Positions 58,472 through 64,000 of a stretch of 64,000 nt of DNA are shown here, piece after piece. A program made the translations under genes and the position numbers. This stretch comes from Fibrobacter sp. (lineage in GTDB: Bacteria > Fibrobacterota > Fibrobacteria > Fibrobacterales > Fibrobacteraceae): the NCBI GenBank assembly GCA_024398995.1, contig JAKSIE010000005.1:35730-99729 (forward strand). Reading direction: 5' to 3'. The notes beneath the pieces are model-generated. The model saw only the letters and a program-made list of their open reading frames with translations, ran no database searches and was not told the origin of the DNA. The stretch's first letter is position 1. Each line of letters begins with the position of its first letter.

Positions 58472-59914
58472 TTATCTGGTGTACTGTTCCAGGGTGATGC
58501 CCGGGTAATAGTGTGTCAAGATTTCCTGGAAGCTTTGTCCCGCCTGAGCCCTGGCGCGAACGCCCATCTGGCACATGCCAACGCCGTGACCAAAACCGCT
58601 TCCGGTAACGATCCATTCCTGCTTCTCGTGCTTAACGCTAAAGAGGGAGGAGGGGAGAATTGCTCCGGCCTTCTTGAAAAGCCAGCGGGTCTTGTCGGCA
58701 AGGACGTTGAAATGGCCTTTGTCTGTTTCTACACGAAGCGTGAGGATGCGCCCTCCGGCCAATGTGTCCAGGATAGAAATGGACTTGACTTTTTTAAAGT
58801 CGCTGCCTGTACTGCTGGAGAAAACGGCCTTGGCTTCCTTGGCGTTCTTCTTGAAAAGGTCTACGATTTCTTTGTCTGTAAAGCGCTTCTCCCATTTCAT
58901 ATAGCTGGATTCGTTGCACCAGGGAGAACCGTCTGGGCGTAAGTCCGGCTTGCTTTGCAGGTAGGGGAGGTCGGGCCTGTTCCAGGTGGCCAGGGTCTCT
59001 GTCCTGCCGCTACATGTGGAATGGTAGTAGGCGATGATGAATTCGCCGTTGTATGTCATGACCACGCCGGCGGTGGCCTTTACTGCAGCGTCTGTCAGGG
59101 GCGTGGCGCCTTCCAGGCCCTTGTATACCTGGTCCTTTACGTCGGCGTAAACGTCAAAACCCATGGCTTCACGACTGTTAAAATGCTTGTAGGCGTAAGT
59201 TCGTGCTGCAACAGCCTGAGCCTTCAGGGCTTCAATGCGCTCCGCATCCAGTTTGCCGATTTCGTAGGGCACGGAACCGCGGAGATATTCTTCTACGTCA
59301 ACCGCGTTAATCGCGTCTACCTTGCCTGCGTTGGCCCGGAACAGAACCGTACCAGGATAACATGCGCGCTTCAATGATTTCTGGTCTTGCGCCACAGCGA
59401 GACAACTTCCGTCTTCGTTCTGAAATTCACGGGATTCCATTTCCATGGACTTGCTGCCAGACTGAACCTTGATGTTCTTGCCCGCTGCAGTGATCTTGAT
59501 TTCTTCGCCGTTGAATACGAGGTAGAGTTCCTTGACGCCAACGAAAATGCCTACACGGATGGGACGGTTCAATTCTTGGGGAACGGCTCTTACCTGCAAG
59601 CCTGCATGGCTTTCGGCCACGCCAGTTGCACTGTTTCCGTTGGCTTTTGTCGGTGTTGCTATAGGAATGAATACTCCGCTGGGAATGGCCTCGTCGCCCT
59701 GATCCTCGGCGTTTTCTGTTTCTTGCTCAGCCACGTCGCTTGCTTCAATAGGCGCAAAGTTTACGACTTCGGCATTAGCCACGTCTTCGGGCAAGTCAAA
59801 GTCGTCGCTAGAAACAGAAACAGCCTGCGACTTTGCGGTTGCAAAGTGCGCAAGGCTGCAAATGAGTGTGCAAAGGAATGTCCACCGAGAAAATGTCAAT
59901 GGAGTTCCCTGCAA
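58472..59914 (-). CDS. SpoIID/LytB-domain peptidoglycan lytic protein
   Basis: 480 residues. Signal peptide (LCTLICSLAHFATA), an acidic low-complexity linker (about 30-110), a beta-rich domain and then the SpoIID domain from about 195: VDVEEYLRGSVPYEIGK with the catalytic-type Glu, EALKAQAVAARTYAYKH, YHSTCSGRTE (Cys/His) and GFGHGVGMCQMGVRARAQAG. SpoIID-type enzymes cleave denuded glycan strands. In non-sporulating bacteria they are thought to act in wall turnover or division. Five bases after def and 25 before mtaB, so cotranscribed. Confidence 0.9.
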   Translation of the reverse strand: MQGTPLTFSRWTFLCTLICSLAHFATAKSQAVSVSSDDFDLPEDVANAEVVNFAPIEASDVAEQETENAEDQGDEAIPSGVFIPIATPTKANGNSATGVAESHAGLQVRAVPQELNRPIRVGIFVGVKELYLVFNGEEIKITAAGKNIKVQSGSKSMEMESREFQNEDGSCLAVAQDQKSLKRACYPGTVLFRANAGKVDAINAVDVEEYLRGSVPYEIGKLDAERIEALKAQAVAARTYAYKHFNSREAMGFDVYADVKDQVYKGLEGATPLTDAAVKATAGVVMTYNGEFIIAYYHSTCSGRTETLATWNRPDLPYLQSKPDLRPDGSPWCNESSYMKWEKRFTDKEIVDLFKKNAKEAKAVFSSSTGSDFKKVKSISILDTLAGGRILTLRVETDKGHFNVLADKTRWLFKKAGAILPSSLFSVKHEKQEWIVTGSGFGHGVGMCQMGVRARAQAGQSFQEILTHYYPGITLEQYTR

Positions 59915-59918
59915 ATGC

Positions 59919-60461
59919 TTAGCGCTTGCCCTTGAGCTTGGCTTGAGTGTCCTTGGCCATCTTCTTCAGCTTGGACTGGTTCATGGTACGATCGGAGGTA
60001 GAGATCTTGTCCACGAACAGGTCCCCGCTCAGGTGGTCCACTTCGTGCTGGATGCAGCGTCCGAAGAGACCGTCGCAGTTGTGGATTTCCTGGGCAACGC
60101 CTTCGATGTCGAAGAAACGTACGCAAACCTTGTTGGGGCGCAATACGTTGCAGAAGATGTCGGGAACAGAAAGGCAGCCTTCGTCGTATTCGACGATTTC
60201 TGCATCAGGTTCAGCTTCCCATTCCGGATTGAACATGATGTAGGGGCGGGGGTCCTCTTCTCCGGGGATTGCGGTGTCGATAACCACAAGACGAATGTTC
60301 TTGCCAATCTGAGGTGCAGCAAGGCCGCAACCCGGGGCGTCGTACATGGTTTCCAGCATGTCGCGGGCCAACTGACGAAGTTCCGGGGTAATCTCAGTAA
60401 TGGGTTCGCACTTCTTACGAAGTACCGGGTCACCGTAAATTCGGATAGGGAGGAGTGCCAT
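59919..60461 (-). CDS. def: peptide deformylase
   Basis: 180 residues. Motif 1 GCGLAAPQIG, motif 2 EGCLSVP, motif 3 QHEVDHLSGDLF with the catalytic Glu and both zinc/iron His. It removes the N-formyl group from nascent proteins. Seventeen bases downstream of yajC; AGGGATAT precedes the ATG. Confidence 0.96.
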   Translation of the reverse strand: MALLPIRIYGDPVLRKKCEPITEITPELRQLARDMLETMYDAPGCGLAAPQIGKNIRLVVIDTAIPGEEDPRPYIMFNPEWEAEPDAEIVEYDEGCLSVPDIFCNVLRPNKVCVRFFDIEGVAQEIHNCDGLFGRCIQHEVDHLSGDLFVDKISTSDRTMNQSKLKKMAKDTQAKLKGKR

Positions 60462-60478
60462 AATTTATATCCCTTGGA

Positions 60479-60856
60479 TTACTTCTTTTCTTCGGTCTTT
60501 TCTGCAGGCTTTGCTTCGGCGTTGAGAACGCGAAGAACAGCGGCCTTTTCGAAGTCGATGAGGGTGGTGGAACCGGTGCGGATGGTAACTGTGGTGGAGG
60601 TTTCGTCGATGTTTGTAACAACACCAACGATGCCGGCTGTGGTCATGACCTTGTCGCCCTTCTTGAGAGCCTTGCGCATGGCTTCCTGGAGCTTTCTTTC
60701 CTTGCTCTGGGGGCGGATGAAGAAGAACCACATCACGACAAACATGAGAATCAGCGGGAGGAATCCACCGAGAGCGCTGGGCTGCTGTTCTGCTGCTGCT
60801 TCCTGAGCAAATGCGGCTACGGATGCAAGGGTAATGAGGAGAGCGGAGAGTTTCAT
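60479..60856 (-). CDS. yajC: Sec translocon accessory protein YajC
   Basis: 125 residues. A signal-like N-terminus, one membrane helix (about 33-50, FLPLILMFVVMWFFFIRPQ; the IRPQ turn is typical), then the cytoplasmic VMTTAGIVGVVTNIDETSTTVTIRTG domain and a Lys/Glu tail. It associates with SecDF-YidC; here its partner genes secD/secF are not nearby, and def follows instead. AAAGG lies before the ATG. Confidence 0.94.
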   Translation of the reverse strand: MKLSALLITLASVAAFAQEAAAEQQPSALGGFLPLILMFVVMWFFFIRPQSKERKLQEAMRKALKKGDKVMTTAGIVGVVTNIDETSTTVTIRTGSTTLIDFEKAAVLRVLNAEAKPAEKTEEKK

Positions 60857-60920
60857 TTGTATAACCTTTCTTTGAGGGTTTAAAATTTACGACAATAAAA
60901 TAGAAAAATACGAGTTCGAA

Positions 60921-61853
60921 CTAGACCAGTTTCTTGTCCAACTGGGGGAATATTCGATTCAATTCCAGCATGTCCATGATCTTCTCGAAATCGCAGTAGA
61001 AAAACGGGATGGCGTCCAGAGGTTGCGTAGGATCGCTAAAGTCCAAGGGCTTGGAGGGCTTAATTAGGCCGCGTTGGATTAGGGGCTGCATGGTCAGCAT
61101 GGTAACAGTCATACCGTGCATTGCCTTTTTTGCGGTTGCCCTGATGACGTCGGTGGAGATGATGCAGACTCCGTTGCTCAAGGGCTCGTGGTTGTCAGTC
61201 ACAGCCTTCATGATGGCGGTGAGAATCATCTGCTCCGTCATGGAGAGAATGTTGGGAGAAACCTTTTTCTTTGTGGCGCGGTACTGGATGGTCTCGTAGA
61301 GCAAGCCGATGACTCTGGGGCTGTCCAAGAAAATTTCGTCGCCATGGACTTTTAGAACCTGTAGGCTGCTCAAGGCACCCAGCAGTTCCTGGATGTCCTC
61401 TGTGCCAAGATTTATCAGGATCTGGATTTCCTTGGTGATGGCTGCCAGGGAAACCTTTTGGTCCGGATTGTTTTCCAGATGGGATTTCAAAACGTACAGT
61501 AGGGCAGGCAGGGCCTTGACGCGGCTGTTCTTCTTGTTGGCTTCCTCGGCGATGTGGAAACGTCCTGTAAGGAAGGTAAGGATGGCCTTGAGCCAGCTTG
61601 GTTCCTCGTCCAGCACCGCCTTGAGCGCGGACTGGTCGATTTCCTGGATGGCGGCGTCTTCGATGACCTGGACGGACTCGTTGCAGGGCGTACCTTCGAG
61701 CAGGTTGAATTCTCCAATCAGGGTACCCGGACCGTAGCTGTTCACTTGACTGGAATGGGTGGAGATTCCCTTGAGCAGACCGTCCTTGACGATGTAGAGG
61801 GAATTCCTGGTTTCCCCTTCCTTGAAGAGGTATTGTCCTTCGAATAGATTCAT
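60921..61853 (-). CDS. cyclic-nucleotide-binding-domain regulator (paralogue 1)
   Basis: 310 residues from ATG 61853, which overlaps the stop of the upstream paralogue (TAATG); a longer frame would begin inside that gene. A cNMP-binding domain fills about 1-100 (LFKEGETRNSLYIVKDGLLKG, GTLIGEFNLLEGTP). A winged-helix-like segment follows at about 130-185 (ITKEIQILINLGTEDIQELLGALSSLQVLKV), then an unassigned C-terminal domain of about 125 residues. It resembles CRP/FNR proteins with an additional module. The phosphate-binding Arg of true cAMP receptors is not evident, so the ligand is uncertain. Confidence 0.8.
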   Translation of the reverse strand: MNLFEGQYLFKEGETRNSLYIVKDGLLKGISTHSSQVNSYGPGTLIGEFNLLEGTPCNESVQVIEDAAIQEIDQSALKAVLDEEPSWLKAILTFLTGRFHIAEEANKKNSRVKALPALLYVLKSHLENNPDQKVSLAAITKEIQILINLGTEDIQELLGALSSLQVLKVHGDEIFLDSPRVIGLLYETIQYRATKKKVSPNILSMTEQMILTAIMKAVTDNHEPLSNGVCIISTDVIRATAKKAMHGMTVTMLTMQPLIQRGLIKPSKPLDFSDPTQPLDAIPFFYCDFEKIMDMLELNRIFPQLDKKLV

Positions 61854-62764
61854 TAGACCACCCCTCTGATGTTTGTCTCGTAACGCAGTGCCTTCAAGAA
61901 GTACATTACTTTGTCTGTACAAACGATGAAGTTGTCGTTGTCGACGGGTTTAAACCATCCCAGTTTCACAAGGCAGATCCATTCGGAAACTCCGGCCTTG
62001 GGGTCGTTCTGCTTAATAAAGTTCAACCAGCCTGGACTGTCTTTCTTGGTTTTGCCATCCATAGTGGACAGCAGAGCCAGGACCTTTTTCTGGTACAGGG
62101 TAAGCTTGTAGGGAGCAAAGGACTCGCAACGCTCGACGGAGGTCAGGTAGTCTATAAAAATCTTGAGGAGAGAGGGGTCGGGGATTTTGCAGATGACTCG
62201 ACCGTCCACCTTGGTCAGGTGCATCAGGTGCCTACGGACTAGGGACTTGAGATCTTCCTGGATGACTTCGCTGGGAACTCTTGTTAACCAGCCGTATTCC
62301 TGGATCATTTCCGTAAGGAACAGAGGTTCCTTGGCGGGCTTGTGGCTGCAGTACTCGGCCAGGCTTTTCAGGGTGCTTGCCACGTTGGACTGGCGAGCAG
62401 CGTACTTCATCCTTCGGGTCTTTGCAGATAGGGTCTTGATGACGGCAAGAAGCCATACCGGTAGGCGCTGAAGTTCGGATTCCATGCACTCTTCGTTGAC
62501 GATGGTGATGGTAGAATCCTTGGTGGCTACCAGCTCATGATGGAAAGGCTCACGCTCCAGGAGGGCGGCCACACCTACGAGGTCCCCCGGTTCCATGGTA
62601 AAAACAATTTCGTTGGGATTGTCCTTGTTGCGAGCTGCCAGTTCCCCGTCGTTCAGGATGACGATACTCCTTTCGTCGCTGTTAGGAGTATAAACAACAA
62701 ATCCCGCCTTCACGTTAATACGATTGGGCGGGATTATTTGTTGTCGGGAATCCACCGTGTTCAT
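61853..62764 (-). CDS. cyclic-nucleotide-binding-domain regulator (paralogue 2)
   Basis: 303 residues. Same layout as its downstream neighbour: a degenerate cNMP-binding domain (about 20-110, GDLVGVAALLEREPFHHELVAT), a winged-helix-like part (about 140-190, YGWLTRVPSEVIQEDLKSLVRRHLMHL) and a C-terminal domain ending KVMYFLKALRYE. The pair is clearly tandemly related but well diverged. Only 26 bases separate it from rplS, so both may be cotranscribed with the trmD operon. Targets unknown. Confidence 0.8.
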   Translation of the reverse strand: MNTVDSRQQIIPPNRINVKAGFVVYTPNSDERSIVILNDGELAARNKDNPNEIVFTMEPGDLVGVAALLEREPFHHELVATKDSTITIVNEECMESELQRLPVWLLAVIKTLSAKTRRMKYAARQSNVASTLKSLAEYCSHKPAKEPLFLTEMIQEYGWLTRVPSEVIQEDLKSLVRRHLMHLTKVDGRVICKIPDPSLLKIFIDYLTSVERCESFAPYKLTLYQKKVLALLSTMDGKTKKDSPGWLNFIKQNDPKAGVSEWICLVKLGWFKPVDNDNFIVCTDKVMYFLKALRYETNIRGVV

Positions 62765-62790
62765 GGTTGGATAGCCCTTAGCAGTAAAGA

Positions 62791-63135
62791 TTACTGACGT
62801 TCTTCGATACGTGCAGCCTTACCGCGGAGGTCGCGCATGTAGTAGATGCGAGCCTGGCGAACCTTACCCGGGCGATCCAAGAGGATGGATGCGATACGGG
62901 GAGAGTTAACCGGGAAGATACGTTCAACAGCAACGCCGTTGGACATCTTGCGGACGGTGATAGTCTTGGAAATGCCAGAGTTCTTGACCTGGATGATGAC
63001 GCCCTTGAACGGCTGGATACGTTCCTTGGTGCCTTCAATAACCTTGACGTTCACGGTGACGGTGTCGCCAGAGCGGAATGCCGGGAGGTCGGTCTTCACG
63101 TTTTCATTCTGGATTGCTTCGATATTCAGGGACAT
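62791..63135 (-). CDS. rplS: 50S ribosomal protein L19
   Basis: 114 residues. Family pattern [55 protein letters not shown] and the basic [20 protein letters not shown] end. L19 sits at the 30S-50S interface. GAGGT precedes the ATG, 16 bases after trmD. Confidence 0.97.
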   Translation of the reverse strand: MSLNIEAIQNENVKTDLPAFRSGDTVTVNVKVIEGTKERIQPFKGVIIQVKNSGISKTITVRKMSNGVAVERIFPVNSPRIASILLDRPGKVRQARIYYMRDLRGKAARIEERQ

Positions 63136-63151
63136 AATGTACCTCAGTTAA

Positions 63152-63856
63152 TTATTTGATGCCAAATTTAGTATCTCTTTCGAGATTTTTAAAGATGTCT
63201 GGGCGCCTTTCTTCCGTTCTTTTTAACGATTCTTGACGCCTCCAGGCTGCAATGTTCTTGTGATGGCCCGATAAAAGCACATCTGGAACCTTTTTTCCTT
63301 CAAAAACTTCTGGACGGGTGTAGACCGGCCATCCCAGTACGCCTTGTGCAAAGGAATCGGTATCACCGGATTCGCGGTTGCCGAGGGCGCCGTCGATGAG
63401 GCGGACCACTGCGTCTGTTACCAGCATGGCGGGCAATTCACCACCACTGACAACGAAGTCGCCTATGGAAATCTCCAAATCCACTTCGGACTGGCGGATG
63501 CGGTCGTCGATGCCCTTGTAGTGCCCGCAGATGAGTACCAGGTGACTTTCCTTGGAAAGTTCCTCGGCCATCTTGTGGGTGAAAGGCACGCCGTCTGCAG
63601 TCAAATAGATGACCTTGCCGCCGTCTTCCTTGACGCCTGTACTGCGGATGGCCTTGGCCAGGGGTTCCGGTCGGATGACCATGCCCGGTTCGCCACCGTA
63701 GGGGACGTCGTCTACCTGACCGTAGTCGTTGATCGCGAAATCGCGAAGGTAGACTGTGTTGAATTCCATAAGTCCCTTGTTCTGAGCCCTACCCATGATT
63801 GATGTCTTCATGGGGGTGAACATCTCCGGAAAAATAGTGATACAGTCGATTTTCAT
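63152..63856 (-). CDS. trmD: tRNA (guanine(37)-N1)-methyltransferase TrmD
   Basis: 234 residues. Deep-trefoil-knot motifs: IFPEMF, DYGQVDDVPYGGEPGMV, LICGHYKGIDDRI, ISIGDFVVSGGELPAM and YTRPEVFEGKKVPDVLLSGHH. It methylates G37 of tRNAs reading CNN codons. Seven bases after the rimM stop; the usual rimM-trmD-rplS order. Confidence 0.97.
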   Translation of the reverse strand: MKIDCITIFPEMFTPMKTSIMGRAQNKGLMEFNTVYLRDFAINDYGQVDDVPYGGEPGMVIRPEPLAKAIRSTGVKEDGGKVIYLTADGVPFTHKMAEELSKESHLVLICGHYKGIDDRIRQSEVDLEISIGDFVVSGGELPAMLVTDAVVRLIDGALGNRESGDTDSFAQGVLGWPVYTRPEVFEGKKVPDVLLSGHHKNIAAWRRQESLKRTEERRPDIFKNLERDTKFGIK

Positions 63857-63863
63857 AACTGGG

Positions 63864-64000
63864 CTATTTTTCCCCGGGGCACATGCTCTTGAGGTAGTCT
63901 GCGCCGCAGGTGATGCTCTCGCCTTCTTCGTCGATTTCTATAACACAGTCGTCGACCCAGGGGGCTAGAATAGGTTGAGCGGAAAACTCTTTCTGGTACT
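63864..64000 (-). CDS. rimM: ribosome maturation factor RimM, C-terminal end (partial)
   Basis: Reading the - strand from the window edge gives 44 codons ending at a TAG (63864-63866): a hydrophobic PILAPWVDDCVIEIDEEG stretch and a short tail ending MCPGEK. This matches the PRC-barrel end of RimM (pattern P-F/W-V-D...EID.E). Its position before trmD supports the call. The rest lies beyond the window. Confidence 0.8.
   Translation of the reverse strand, partial: YQKEFSAQPILAPWVDDCVIEIDEEGESITCGADYLKSMCPGEK

Overview
The window looks like a piece of a Fibrobacter-type chromosome (phylum Fibrobacterota). Three things point there. It has a secreted protein with the 'Fibrobacter succinogenes major paralogous' (FISUMP) domain at 36.1-36.7 kb, a large secreted fibro-slime/PA14-like protein at 54.3-57.0 kb, and a secreted family-16 glycoside hydrolase at 43.8-45.2 kb. 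The cell-envelope genes (meso-DAP-type MurE, several signal-peptide beta-barrel candidates) fit a Gram-negative cell. Most of the window is ordinary chromosomal housekeeping. I see no phage, insertion sequence, rRNA or tRNA gene, and no CRISPR array.

Layout. 0-2.5 kb: tail of an M23-like protein, a lipoprotein, a Nudix hydrolase and a small membrane protein. 2.6-9.7 kb: rimP-nusA-infB-rbfA-truB-ribF, a translation/RNA-maturation operon. 9.7-13.3 kb (minus strand): a large SWIM-SNF2 helicase. 13.4-27.7 kb: the division and cell-wall (dcw) cluster mraZ-rsmH-ftsL-ftsI-murE-murF-ftsW-murG-murC-ftsQ-ftsA-ftsZ. It is tightly overlapped, preceded by a clear MraZ-type operator on a sigma-70-like promoter, and closed by a strong terminator. 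mraY, murD and ddl are absent from the cluster; murB sits alone at 47.3 kb. 27.9-35.9 kb: an outer-membrane protein, purT, an HD-GYP phosphodiesterase, rsmE, a HAD phosphatase and znuA/znuC without a permease gene. 36-46.5 kb: FISUMP protein, PAP2 phosphatase, an ArsR-methyltransferase fusion, a 36-residue membrane microprotein with its own promoter and terminator, a YfhO-like giant membrane protein, a TPR protein, GH16 and an RlmI-like methyltransferase. 46.8-53.2 kb: vanZ-like, murB, a CHC2/Toprim primase-like protein, mtgA, argG and two beta-barrel proteins. 53.4-57.0 kb: a membrane-anchored helical protein and the fibro-slime protein. 57.1-64 kb (minus strand): rimM (partial)-trmD-rplS, two cyclic-nucleotide-binding-domain paralogues, yajC, def, a SpoIID-like protein and an MtaB-type methylthiotransferase.

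The most unusual non-coding signals are: (1) three copies of a 42-43 bp palindromic element spaced about 95 bp apart between the divergent rlmI-like and vanZ-like genes (46562-46793); (2) a structured region after ftsZ with a 12-bp hairpin, a second hairpin, the terminator and a 56-bp tandem imperfect repeat whose units each contain a hairpin; (3) the MraZ operator laid directly over the dcw promoter, with an orphan intrinsic terminator upstream; and (4) several short degenerate 7-mer repeat tracts, one inside the truB reading frame. On the protein side, the MtaB enzyme resembles the archaeal/eukaryotic (CDKAL1) branch rather than the usual bacterial one.

All calls come from reading the sequence and recalling family motifs. 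No database search was run.
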